DNA of 33,522 nt from CAZMGT01 sp964565895 (GCA_964565895.1 CAZMGT010000044.1:1-33522), one strand, 5' to 3'. Shown: positions 1-6,777, counted from the first letter of the stretch. Program-made: numbers and translations. The notes: generated by a model not told the origin, from the sequence alone.

Positions 1-55
1 CGATCGTCCCCACGTTTACGTGCGGCTTCGTCCGCTCAAACTTCTGCCTGGCCAT
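1..55 (-). CDS. tuf: Elongation factor Tu, N-terminal fragment
   Basis: The minus strand from the ATG at 55-53 reads MARQKFERTKPHVNVGTI, the diagnostic N-terminus of bacterial EF-Tu, the GTPase that delivers aminoacyl-tRNA to the ribosome. Only about 18 codons are present because the window starts inside the gene. A GAGAGGAG ribosome-binding site lies a few bases upstream of the ATG. The gene follows tRNA-Thr(GGT) directly, the arrangement known for tufB in E. coli (thrU-tyrU-glyT-thrT-tufB). Bacteria often carry two nearly identical tuf copies, so the break here may be a repeat-induced assembly end; that is inference. Confidence 0.95.
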   Translation of the reverse strand, partial: MARQKFERTKPHVNVGTI

Positions 56-93
56 TTCGCTACTCCTCTCAGGGGCGAGCGAAGAAAAACAAA

Positions 94-169
94 TGGAGCC
101 CACGACCGGGATTGAACCGGTGACCTTGTCCTTACCAAGGACACGCTCTACCGACTGAGCTACGTGGGC
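94..169 (-). tRNA. tRNA-Thr (anticodon GGT)
   Basis: On the minus strand the acceptor stem GCCCACG pairs with CGTGGGC. The D-arm is GCTC/GAGC, the anticodon stem is TGTCC/GGACA with loop TTGGTAA (anticodon GGT), and the T-arm is ACCGG/CCGGT with TTCAATC. The discriminator is T and the CCA is encoded (96-94). It lies only 6 bases after tRNA-Tyr and about 39 bases before tuf, so the three are probably one transcript. Confidence 0.97.
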
Positions 170-175
170 AGAAGA

Positions 176-263
176 TGGTGGGGAGAGGAGGATTCGAACC
201 CCCGTAGGGCATACGCCCAGCAGATTTACAGTCTGCCTCCTTTAGCCACTCGGACATCTCCCC
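176..263 (-). tRNA. tRNA-Tyr (anticodon GTA)
   Basis: This class II tRNA with a long variable arm reads from 263. The acceptor GGGGAGA pairs with TCTCCCC. The anticodon arm CAGAC-TGTAAAT-CTG carries GTA. The variable arm contains a GGGCGTATGCCC hairpin, and the T-arm is followed by discriminator A and an encoded CCA. It sits between tRNA-Thr(TGT) and tRNA-Thr(GGT), as in the classical tufB cluster. Confidence 0.96.
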
Positions 264-280
264 ACCGGCACTCGCCTGTC

Positions 281-305
281 AAAAAAACGAGCCCTTTTTC
301 TGGGC
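281..305 (-). terminator. Weak terminator-like or attenuator-like hairpin ahead of tRNA-Tyr
   Basis: Read on the minus strand, a 4-bp GCCC/GGGC stem with an A-rich loop (305-291) is followed three bases later by seven T residues (287-281). The stem is short, so this is only a candidate. An alternative stem CGAG (291-288) with CTCG (274-271) would sequester the T-run and compete with it. It lies between the proposed promoter at 313-340 and tRNA-Tyr. Confidence 0.25.
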
Positions 306-312
306 CGGAATA

Positions 313-340
313 ATGATAGCACAACGCGACAGAAAATCAA
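313..340 (-). promoter_or_regulatory. Putative sigma-70 promoter for tRNA-Tyr/tRNA-Thr/tuf
   Basis: On the minus strand TTGATT (340-335) is separated by 16 bases from TATCAT (318-313). Transcription would start near 306, about 40 bases before tRNA-Tyr. It follows directly on the GC-rich hairpin at 343-370, so the second part of the cluster may be expressed independently of sigH. Confidence 0.5.
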
Positions 341-342
341 TA

Positions 343-370
343 CCGCGGGGCGCCCCGCAGGCCCCCGCGG
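343..370 (-). terminator. GC-rich hairpin after tRNA-Thr(TGT), possible terminator
   Basis: An 8-bp perfect stem, CCGCGGGG at 343-350 with CCCCGCGG at 363-370, encloses a 12-base loop. It starts 16 bases after the 3' CCA of tRNA-Thr(TGT) on the minus strand and is followed by the T-rich but interrupted TATTGATTTT. It may terminate the sigH-tRNA-Thr transcript or guide 3' processing. The lack of an unbroken U-tract keeps confidence modest. Confidence 0.4.
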
Positions 371-385
371 CAGTAGGCATGACTA

Positions 386-460
386 TGGAGCCGAGGGTCC
401 GATTCGAACGGACGACCGGCTGATTACAAATCAGCTGCTCTACCGCTGAGCTACCTCGGC
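386..460 (-). tRNA. tRNA-Thr (anticodon TGT)
   Basis: The minus strand shows acceptor GCCGAGG/CCTCGGC, D-arm GCTC/GAGC, anticodon stem GCTGA/TCAGC around TTTGTAA (anticodon TGT), and T-arm GTCCG/CGGAC. Discriminator T and encoded CCA (388-386) follow. Only 27 bases separate it from the sigH stop codon and no convincing promoter lies in that gap, so read-through from sigH is likely. Confidence 0.96.
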
Positions 461-487
461 TCGGAGCAACCCCGCGGGCGGCGGGGG

Positions 488-1141
488 CTAGTTGCCGTCC
501 TTTTGATAGAGGATCTCGCGCAGGCGCTGTTTCATTTTGCGCTTGGCGCGCTGGAGCGCATTGTCGATTTGCTTGGAGGTCATGTTCAAGCGCTTGGCGA
601 TGTCGTGATAGGACTCGCCGGCGAGATAGGCGGAGAGGGCGATGCACTCCAGCTCGCTCAGCGAAGCCTTCATGCGCTTGTTAATCTCGCGGACGGTGAC
701 TTTGCCGAGCACCACCTTCTCCGGGTCGCTGGCCGAGGAGATGGCGGCATCGGGAATTTGCAGCTCGGGCGCGTCGTCATCGGGCGGGGAGTCGAGAGAG
801 ACGGACATGTTTAGGGCATGATGCTTTTTGCGCGTGGCCATTTTCGTGGCCGTGATAATTTGGCGGGTAATGCACGTTTCCGCGAACGAGCGGAAGGCGG
901 CGAGCTTGTCCGCTTTAAAGTCGCGGATCGCCTTAAACAGGCCGATCATGCCCTCCTGGACGACGTCCTCGCGCTCGGCCCCCGCGAGGAAGAACGTGCG
1001 CGCCTTGCCCTCGACCAGCCCGCGGTACTTGTTAAGCAGATGATCAATGGCAAGAGTGCAGCCGCCTTTGGCGCGCGCGACCAGCTCTTCATCGGGCAAC
1101 CCGGAGAGGCCGAAGGGCAGCCCGTATTCCAAAGTCCCCAT
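488..1141 (-). CDS. sigH: RNA polymerase sigma-H factor (SigH/Spo0H family)
   Basis: This 217-residue sigma-70 family protein has a group 3 SigH layout. Region 2 includes REDVVQEGMIGLFKAIRDF and AFRSFAETCITRQIITATK, the latter being the -10 recognition helix area. Region 4 holds LSELECIALSAYLAG and SYHDIAKRLNMTSKQIDNAL, a helix-turn-helix for the -35 element. SigH directs RNA polymerase to stationary-phase and, in Bacillus, early sporulation genes. I chose the ATG at 1141 because AGGAGG lies just upstream; an in-frame ATG at 1156 would add five residues but has no such site. In Firmicutes sigH precedes the secE-nusG-ribosomal protein region; here it precedes tRNAs and tuf. The promoter at 1322-1350 probably drives it through a leader of roughly 170 bases. 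Confidence 0.9.
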   Translation of the reverse strand: MGTLEYGLPFGLSGLPDEELVARAKGGCTLAIDHLLNKYRGLVEGKARTFFLAGAEREDVVQEGMIGLFKAIRDFKADKLAAFRSFAETCITRQIITATKMATRKKHHALNMSVSLDSPPDDDAPELQIPDAAISSASDPEKVVLGKVTVREINKRMKASLSELECIALSAYLAGESYHDIAKRLNMTSKQIDNALQRAKRKMKQRLREILYQKDGN

Positions 1142-1219
1142 CGCGGCCTCCTGCATCCAGCGCCTTTATGTTACCGGAGCGCGCAGTACGCACTCCGTGG
1201 GCCACAAAGCTTAGCAACG

Positions 1220-1272
1220 ACGCCAGCGGCGTGGAGGTAGCAAAGCTACCCGGAGGCCTACTTCCTCTAGGC
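1220..1272 (-). other. Three consecutive small hairpins in the sigH leader
   Basis: Within the untranslated leader of sigH the sequence can fold into three successive stems. They are ACGCC/GGCGT (1220-1224 with 1228-1232), GGTAGC/GCTACC (1236-1241 with 1245-1250) and GCCTA/TAGGC (1256-1260 with 1268-1272). The loop of the last reads GAGGAAG on the minus strand and resembles a Shine-Dalgarno sequence. No known riboswitch family or T-box sequence was recognised. A regulatory role is inference. Confidence 0.4.
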
Positions 1273-1321
1273 GGACCAGACCCCCACAAGACGCCCACAC
1301 TCTGACCTCACTGCTGACAAA

Positions 1322-1350
1322 AGTATACGACTTTCCACATTACCAGTCAA
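1322..1350 (-). promoter_or_regulatory. Consensus-like sigma-70 promoter upstream of sigH
   Basis: On the minus strand TTGACT (1350-1345) and TATACT (1327-1322) are separated by exactly 17 bases. Each box differs from consensus by one base. The predicted start is near 1315, leaving a long leader before the sigH ATG at 1141. It is one of the best promoter matches in the window. Confidence 0.75.
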
Positions 1351-1401
1351 GTCGGGCGCGTTTCCCAAGGGGATCGGCGGCTGCCCAGCGGGCAATTTTG
1401 G

Positions 1402-1447
1402 GTGCACAGCGCGCCGAGCAATGTGCTATCAGGAAACTTCTGTGCAC
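1402..1447 (-). repeat. Inverted repeat just after the permease stop codon
   Basis: GTGCACAG at 1402-1409 is the exact complement of CTGTGCAC at 1440-1447, giving an 8-bp stem with a 30-base loop that itself contains AGCA/TGCT. It begins 3 bases downstream of the permease stop on the minus strand, and a second small hairpin (TGCCC/GGGCA) lies further on. The position suggests a transcript end or mRNA-stabilising structure, but there is no T-run. Confidence 0.4.
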
Positions 1448-1449
1448 GC

Positions 1450-2904
1450 TTAAAGCTTGCGCAGATACATAAACCACACGTAAACGGCGCTGATTATCAG
1501 CGTTTGCACCATGAGCGGGGCGCCGTACTTAAGATACTGGATAAAGCCGATGGGATGGCCCGCGCGCCGGCTTATTCCCGCGACAACAACGTTTGCCGAA
1601 GCACCGACGAGCGTGCCATTGCCCCCGAGGCAGGCGCCCAGGGCCAGCGACCACCAGATGGGCATCATCTGTGGGCTGTGCACGCCCAGCCCGAGCTGCT
1701 CGGCGAGGTTGATCACCAAGGGGCACATCGCCGCGACGTAGGGAATGTTGTCAACGACCGCCGAAGCCACTGCGGAAAACCACATTACGGCCATGGCCAA
1801 AAGAAAAATATTGTCGCCGAATAGGTTGAGAATGAGTTTGCTTAGGTCGTGGATAATGCCCACCTTGACCAAGGCGCCGACCATGATAAACAGGCCGATG
1901 AAGAAAAAGATCGTCGGCCACTCGACCTCCTCGAGGATCTCGCCGGTGTCTAGGCCGGAGAAGAAAAAGAGGACGGCGGCGCCGGAGAGGGCGACGGTGG
2001 CCGGCTCCCAACCCATGCGGTTGTGCAGGGCGAAGCCGACGAAAATTAGCCCGAGGATGACGAGGCACTTGCGCAGCAGACGGGGGTCGGTAATTGCCTT
2101 GCTCTCGTCGAAGGCGAGGATGCGCTGCTTGGCTTCCTCGCTTGCCGTGAGCTGGTTGCGGAAGATAAGGCGCACGGTGAACAGGTAGACGATCATCACC
2201 ACGAAGATTACCGGGGTGAGGTTAAACAGGAATTGGTTGAACGTGAGGCCGGCCTGGCTGCCGATGATGATATTGGGCGGGTCGCCGACGAGGGTCGCCG
2301 TGCCCCCGATGTTGCTCGCCATTATTTGGCAGATGAGGATGGGCACGGGGTTGATGTCTAGGGCGTCGGCGATGACCAGGGTTACCGGAGCGATGAGCAG
2401 CACGGTAGTGACGTTGTCCAGGCCGGCGGAGAGCACCGCAGTAACCACAGAGAGAAGGAGCATGATGCGCAGGGGGTCGCCGCCGGAGAGTTTGGCGGAT
2501 TTTATGGCCACCCACTGGAACACGCCGGTGCGCTTGGTAATGCCCACGACCATCATCATGCCGATGAGCAGGAAGACGGTGTTCCAGTCCACACCGGGGA
2601 GGCTGCGCAGGCCGGAGCGGAGGAGGGTTTCAAACGCCGACTCGCGCTCCTCCACAGCGGGGGCGACATGGTCGGGGTCGGCGGTGTCTGGGGTGCGCGG
2701 GGCCTCGACGACCTGCTCCACGCCCTCAACCACGCCCTCAAGCCCGCCGAACGCCTGCTCTTGGCTGACGATTCCCAAAAGAAGCATGAGTGCCGCGCCG
2801 AGCAGGGCGACTTTTGTTTTGTCGAACTTGTCCGAGGCGATCGCCGCGTAGGCGCCGACGAAGATGATGCCCGCGAGCCACTCGTGCAGGTAGTGGGGGA
2901 TCAC
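1450..2904 (-). CDS. ArsB/NhaD-type ion permease (putative Na+/H+ antiporter)
   Basis: This 484-residue polytopic membrane protein belongs to the ion transporter superfamily, ArsB/NhaD (P-protein) branch. Two pseudo-symmetric signature loops are visible: GGTATLVGDPPNIIIG near residue 200 and GGNGTLVGASANVV near residue 430, each within hydrophobic helices. Family members exchange Na+/H+, arsenite or organic anions; the substrate here cannot be fixed from sequence. Residues 52-104 form an acidic, proline-rich hydrophilic insert between the second and third helices, longer than I expect for the family. The GTG start at 2904 is supported by AGGAG six bases upstream. It lies 18 bases after the CBS-domain gene, so the two are probably co-transcribed and the CBS protein may regulate transport. 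Confidence 0.82.
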   Translation of the reverse strand: MIPHYLHEWLAGIIFVGAYAAIASDKFDKTKVALLGAALMLLLGIVSQEQAFGGLEGVVEGVEQVVEAPRTPDTADPDHVAPAVEERESAFETLLRSGLRSLPGVDWNTVFLLIGMMMVVGITKRTGVFQWVAIKSAKLSGGDPLRIMLLLSVVTAVLSAGLDNVTTVLLIAPVTLVIADALDINPVPILICQIMASNIGGTATLVGDPPNIIIGSQAGLTFNQFLFNLTPVIFVVMIVYLFTVRLIFRNQLTASEEAKQRILAFDESKAITDPRLLRKCLVILGLIFVGFALHNRMGWEPATVALSGAAVLFFFSGLDTGEILEEVEWPTIFFFIGLFIMVGALVKVGIIHDLSKLILNLFGDNIFLLAMAVMWFSAVASAVVDNIPYVAAMCPLVINLAEQLGLGVHSPQMMPIWWSLALGACLGGNGTLVGASANVVVAGISRRAGHPIGFIQYLKYGAPLMVQTLIISAVYVWFMYLRKL

Positions 2905-2922
2905 TTCGCGCTCCTTTCGGGG

Positions 2923-3363
2923 TTAATGTTTGAGGATCTCCTGCAGCACGTCTCTCCTGCCCACGGTGCCGACGAGCTTGTCTCCGCGGAGGATTAGCAC
3001 GCGGCGAGTGTTTTTTGTCAACATTAGCGTGGCGAGCTCGGCAACGGTCGTGTCCTCGGTGGCTTGCACGAACTCGTTGACCATAATTTGCCTAACGCGC
3101 ACATCGCCGGCCTCGGAGAGCAGCTCCTCAAACGGCTCGAAATCCTCGGGCAGGAAGGCCACGTCGCCCAAAAGCTCCACATACCAGGGGAGGAGCAGGC
3201 GAATAATCTCGCTTTCCGTAACAAGCCCGAGGACGTGGCCCTCGTCGTCGACCACGGGGAGGCCGCTGACGCCCTTGTCGAGCATGCGCTTGGTGACCTC
3301 GTCCACGGTCTCCTCGGGTCGCGCGACGACCACGTCGCGGGTCATGATCTGCGCAGCGGTCAC
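2923..3363 (-). CDS. CBS-domain pair protein
   Basis: This 146-residue soluble protein has two CBS motifs. The first (about 1-60) begins TAAQIMTRDVVVARPEETVDEV and continues GVSGLPVVDDEGHVLGLVTE. The second (about 90-146) reads RQIMVNEFVQATEDTTVAEL and TRRVLILRGDKLVGTVGRRD. CBS pairs form Bateman modules that usually bind adenosine nucleotides and control an attached enzyme or transporter. A linker of about 30 residues (LLLPWYVELLGDVAF...) separates the modules. The start is GTG at 3363 with GAGGAGGGG upstream. Placement directly before the NhaD-like permease suggests it is a detached regulatory subunit; that is inference from position. Confidence 0.85.
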   Translation of the reverse strand: MTAAQIMTRDVVVARPEETVDEVTKRMLDKGVSGLPVVDDEGHVLGLVTESEIIRLLLPWYVELLGDVAFLPEDFEPFEELLSEAGDVRVRQIMVNEFVQATEDTTVAELATLMLTKNTRRVLILRGDKLVGTVGRRDVLQEILKH

Positions 3364-3440
3364 TCTCGTTTCCCCTCCTCGGTGTACATACGCCCGGGCC
3401 GAGCGATGGATTCGCGCCGCAGCGTGGGTTACCTGCCTCG

Positions 3441-4886
3441 CTAAGGAAGCTGCTCCACAAGGCGCTGCACAGCAAGCGGGGCGAAGAGCGCCGCGGCAAG
3501 CAGGGCAAGCAAAAGAAGCCTTAGCCCAAGGCGGGCGTCGCGCACGTCGGCCTGGTGCGCGGGCGAGGGCTGTGCGCTGGCCCGGGCCTCGTGTTCCTCA
3601 TCGGAGAGGAGCCACCAGCCGAGTGCCCCGGCCTCTGCCGAGAAGGGGATGATGAGCCACGCCGCCTGCCTCCCGGCAACGCTCCACATCGCGGCGACAG
3701 TAAGCCACTTGCCCCAAAAGCCGGCGAGCGGGGGAATGCCGGCAAGACACACCAGCCCGCCGAGCAGAGCGATGGTGCAAACTGGCGCGCGATGGGCCTG
3801 CTCGAGGAACTCCAGGCCCCCATGGCGCGCGATATGCTGTCCGCGGAGCCAGTCCAGCGCGAAAAAGGCCGCCGCAAGCCCGACCTGGCGCGCGACGACG
3901 GTGTGCGCCACCGCGGCCAGGCCCACCTCCGCGCCGGTCATTGTGCAAAACAGGGCGAAGAACACATAGCCGAAGTGAACGGAGCCGAGCGCGGCGAGCT
4001 TTACCTCGGGCTCGGGCGAGATAAACGCGGAGATTACGCACACGAGAAGCGTGGGGGGCACGAGCCAGAGCGCCGCGGAGACATAGGGCTGAGCGTTGGC
4101 GATGGGGAAGATGCGATCGTGGCTGAGCAGGGCGATACGGAGGAGAAGGAGAGGGCCGAGGGCCGGCGGGCCGCCGGTGAGGACGAACGCCATTAGCCGC
4201 GGAGAGGCGCCCTCCGCAGCGCTTAGGGGCCAGAGGCAGAACGGAAACTGCGTTCCCAAGGCCATTAGCCCCAAGAACAACAAGGCAAGCACGCGCGCGC
4301 CGGAGACGAAGCTCGGCGGGGGCACGGAGCTGAGGTTGGCCAGGGCAAAGCCCTCGTCGCAGGACTTGCCCGCGATGATCAGCGCCGTGGCCGCCACGGC
4401 AGCGGCGATAAGCGGGGAAAGGCGCGCCCAAAGGCAATAGGGCTCGTCCTTGGCTTGGGGCGCGGGAAGCAAGGCGAGCGCTGCGCCGCACGCGAAAAGC
4501 AGAGGGACAAGCACAAGCAGCCGGCCGCAAAGCATTATCGCCACGCCGAGGCCGGCGCAGAACAATATCCACACGTCCTCGTGCTTGGCGAGAGGATGCT
4601 GCTGCGAGCGGGGGGAGGTATGATGCCAGCCCGCAGCGAGGAGAGCGAGGACGACGAGCGAGGCGCCGAAGAGGCCGGCGGGGTCGATCTGCCACGCGCC
4701 GCGGGGGACGCCGAGGGGCTGCGCCTTCCACCCGGCCGCGGCGACTTCGCGCCAGAGGTAGCCCAAGCAGGCGGCGGAAACCAGCCCCGCGCCGAGGAGG
4801 GCCATCGGCCGGCGGCGGGAAAAATGGCACAGCGCCGCAGCAAGCAGGGGCACGAGGATAGCGCCCAGGGAAGCGGCGACGAGCAC
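3441..4886 (-). CDS. Orphan complex I / Mrp antiporter-like membrane protein (NuoN/MrpD family, degenerate)
   Basis: This 481-residue, strongly hydrophobic protein has about 12-14 predicted helices. The C-terminal motif GGLVCLAGIPPLAGFWGKWL is characteristic of proton-conducting subunits NuoL/M/N and MrpA/D, and keeps the lysine of the late discontinuous helix. In the central part the usual K...PFHxWLPxA segment has become LGTQFPFCLWPLSAAEG, so the lysine and histidine appear lost. The helix-5 glutamate is also not evident. No other Nuo or Mrp subunit is nearby. I start at GTG 4886, preceded by GGAGGAAC; the open frame extends 73 codons further upstream but with arginine/proline-rich, non-membrane sequence. 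A promoter lies at 4965-4994. It may support the neighbouring CBS/NhaD transporter or be a non-pumping paralogue. Confidence 0.75.
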   Translation of the reverse strand: MLVAASLGAILVPLLAAALCHFSRRRPMALLGAGLVSAACLGYLWREVAAAGWKAQPLGVPRGAWQIDPAGLFGASLVVLALLAAGWHHTSPRSQQHPLAKHEDVWILFCAGLGVAIMLCGRLLVLVPLLFACGAALALLPAPQAKDEPYCLWARLSPLIAAAVAATALIIAGKSCDEGFALANLSSVPPPSFVSGARVLALLFLGLMALGTQFPFCLWPLSAAEGASPRLMAFVLTGGPPALGPLLLLRIALLSHDRIFPIANAQPYVSAALWLVPPTLLVCVISAFISPEPEVKLAALGSVHFGYVFFALFCTMTGAEVGLAAVAHTVVARQVGLAAAFFALDWLRGQHIARHGGLEFLEQAHRAPVCTIALLGGLVCLAGIPPLAGFWGKWLTVAAMWSVAGRQAAWLIIPFSAEAGALGWWLLSDEEHEARASAQPSPAHQADVRDARLGLRLLLLALLAAALFAPLAVQRLVEQLP

Positions 4887-4963
4887 AGGACGTTCCTCCG
4901 CAGAGGGACTTGCGCGGGAGCAACGCTCGCGGCCGCGCGCGGAGCTGGCGCCGCGGCGAGGTC

Positions 4964-4969
4964 TATGAT
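4964..4969 (+). promoter_or_regulatory. Possible -10 element for the secreted toroid gene, overlapping the divergent promoter
   Basis: TATGAT ends five bases before the ATG at 4975, so transcription would begin at or beside that ATG (leaderless), or upstream of the alternative GTG at 5035. No convincing -35 box is visible. The same bases read on the other strand form the -10 box of the divergent gene. Confidence 0.25.
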
Positions 4970-4994
4970 ACAACATGCCCAGTTTCGTTGTCAG
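4965..4994 (-). promoter_or_regulatory. Putative promoter of the NuoN-like gene
   Basis: On the minus strand CTGACA (4994-4989) and TATCAT (4970-4965) have an 18-base spacer. The predicted start is near 4958, leaving a leader of about 70 bases before GTG 4886. The -35 box lies inside the 5' end of the divergent coding region, so the two transcription units are physically interlocked. Confidence 0.5.
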
Positions 4995-6777
4995 CCGCGA
5001 GCAAGCGTGGCCGCGGTTGCGAAGGGTGGGTGGCGTGCGTAACGCGCTTTTGGCCGGCGGTTTGCTAGTTGCCCTGTGCGCTGGGTGTTGCGCGGGGCGA
5101 GACATTGCCCTGGACGAGGCGCTCGGCGGCTATGCGCGGAGGAAGACGGAGTTTCTCGTCCGCCGGGCAAACGCGTGGAAGGGGATGGGCTTTCCCCTAC
5201 ACGTGGCCCAGGAGGAGTGGAAGTGGAACGAGATTGCCCCGTGCTGGATCGGCGCGCACGCCTGCCTTGCCCTAAAGCGTTCTGCGGAGGAGGTTGCCCG
5301 GGCGAACGAGTTTTTCCGCGAGGCGCCCATTGACTGGAAGTTCGACCCGGACATGCGCTTTTGCGAGCTGTTGCACAGCTACTTTGCCTTTCGCGACGAC
5401 CCCGCGCTGTCGCGCGAGGCGCGGGAAAGGCTCCTCGCGCTGTTTTCCGAGCATCGCGGGCCAAGGCGCGCGCCGCAGGACCCGCGGCAATATGGGACGA
5501 CGGAAAACCATGCGCTAATGGGCTATGTGTGGCGGCTGCTCTGCGCGCAGATCTTGGGGGATGAGCGGGAGTTTTCCGCGGCCGCGGAAGCTCTGGGCGC
5601 GTTTTTCGACGACCACGCGCGGCGGGGTTGGGACGAGTTTGCCTCGCCGTGCTACATGGAGAAGGACGTTGGCGCGCTGCTTTTAGTGCGGCAGTGGTGC
5701 CGCGATGAGCTGCTTCGGCGCAAGGCGGAGATGCTGCTCGATGCGCTGTTTGCCGAATACGCCGCGCTTTCGCTGGAGCAGATGTACTGCGGGCCCGCGG
5801 CGCGGGTATATGGCCGGGAATATCGCCCAGCGGAGGCAAACCACAACAGCCGGCGCAACAAAGCGTGCCACGGGGCCTATTCCTGCGGCTATCTGCTGTT
5901 TGGCATGGGTCGGCCGGCATATTACGGCGTGCTTGGGGTAAATATCCTCGCGACGAGCGACTATCGGCCGCCCGAGGTGGTCGTGGACCTCGCCTGCGAC
6001 CGCGTGGGGCGGGGGACGTATGAGTTTCGCTCGCGCAAGCACGGGGGAGCGCGCATCTATTGCTACTGCACGCCGGAGTACATCCTGGGCTCGAGCGTGG
6101 AGCTGCCGGGGATCGCGGGGATGCGCGGGAGGGACGCGCTGACGAACTCGCTCGTCCTGCGGGGCTCGACGCGCAAGGTGTTTTTCACGGAGACGCTGCC
6201 CGGGGCAAGGGTGTTTCAGTATCGCAACGTGCTCGTGGGCGCGGGTGGGGCAAACGAGGCCTATTTTCCCCTCAACGAGCTGAACGAGGTTTTAGAGCGC
6301 GAGGGATGGATTTTCTGCCGCGACGACGAGGTGTTCGTGGCCTACCGCGTGTTGCGCGGGGGATATCGCTGGGCGCACGTAAAAAGCCCGCTCGTTTACG
6401 GCGACTATATTAAGTTTTCCCAGCCGCGCTCGCCGTTTGTCCTCGAGGTGGCCCTGGCGGAGGAGTATGGGGGCGATTTTCAAGCATTCGTCGAGGATAT
6501 CGCGGACAACGAGCTGCGCGAAGCAAGCGCGGGCGTAAGCTACCGGAGCTGTGGCGAGGCGCGCGCAGGGCCTGGGGCAGAGCCGTTTTCGCTTTTTCTT
6601 CCCGTGCGCGGGCTGCCGCGCGTAGAGGGGCGGGAGGTTGACCTGAACTGGCCGCTGTTTGATTCGCCCTATTTGCGCGCGGCGTGGGGCAGCGGGATAA
6701 TCGAGGTGAGCAAGGGGAGCCGGCGGCTGGTTTTAGACTTCTCCAACCCCTCCGCGCCGCGCAAGGTTGAGAAGTAG
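4975..6777 (+). CDS. Secreted protein of unknown function, alpha/alpha-toroid-like N-terminal half
   Basis: A 600-residue protein begins with a basic stretch and a hydrophobic signal sequence (NALLAGGLLVALCAGCC, about residues 23-39); the cysteines make a lipoprotein possible, though the lipobox is imperfect. Residues 45-300 are helix-rich with TTENHALMGYVWRLL, which resembles toroid folds of heparinase and alginate-lyase-like proteins. Residues 320-600 look beta-rich, with many short strands. I cannot name a family with certainty and see no proven catalytic residues. The ATG at 4975 lacks a good ribosome-binding site; GTG at 5035 with GAAGG upstream would give a cleaner signal peptide and is a serious alternative. 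It heads a run of eight co-directional genes. A role in polysaccharide breakdown is inference. Confidence 0.65.
   Translation: MPSFVVSREQAWPRLRRVGGVRNALLAGGLLVALCAGCCAGRDIALDEALGGYARRKTEFLVRRANAWKGMGFPLHVAQEEWKWNEIAPCWIGAHACLALKRSAEEVARANEFFREAPIDWKFDPDMRFCELLHSYFAFRDDPALSREARERLLALFSEHRGPRRAPQDPRQYGTTENHALMGYVWRLLCAQILGDEREFSAAAEALGAFFDDHARRGWDEFASPCYMEKDVGALLLVRQWCRDELLRRKAEMLLDALFAEYAALSLEQMYCGPAARVYGREYRPAEANHNSRRNKACHGAYSCGYLLFGMGRPAYYGVLGVNILATSDYRPPEVVVDLACDRVGRGTYEFRSRKHGGARIYCYCTPEYILGSSVELPGIAGMRGRDALTNSLVLRGSTRKVFFTETLPGARVFQYRNVLVGAGGANEAYFPLNELNEVLEREGWIFCRDDEVFVAYRVLRGGYRWAHVKSPLVYGDYIKFSQPRSPFVLEVALAEEYGGDFQAFVEDIADNELREASAGVSYRSCGEARAGPGAEPFSLFLPVRGLPRVEGREVDLNWPLFDSPYLRAAWGSGIIEVSKGSRRLVLDFSNPSAPRKVEK

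Noticed and set aside
1157..1320. T-box or known riboswitch in the sigH leader
   Set aside because: No T-box sequence or recognisable aptamer core was found; only small generic hairpins.
3598..4923. A 441-codon minus-strand frame overlapping the NuoN-like gene in another phase
   Set aside because: It is extremely Arg/Pro-rich with no membrane pattern; the other phase has the antiporter motif and a ribosome-binding site.
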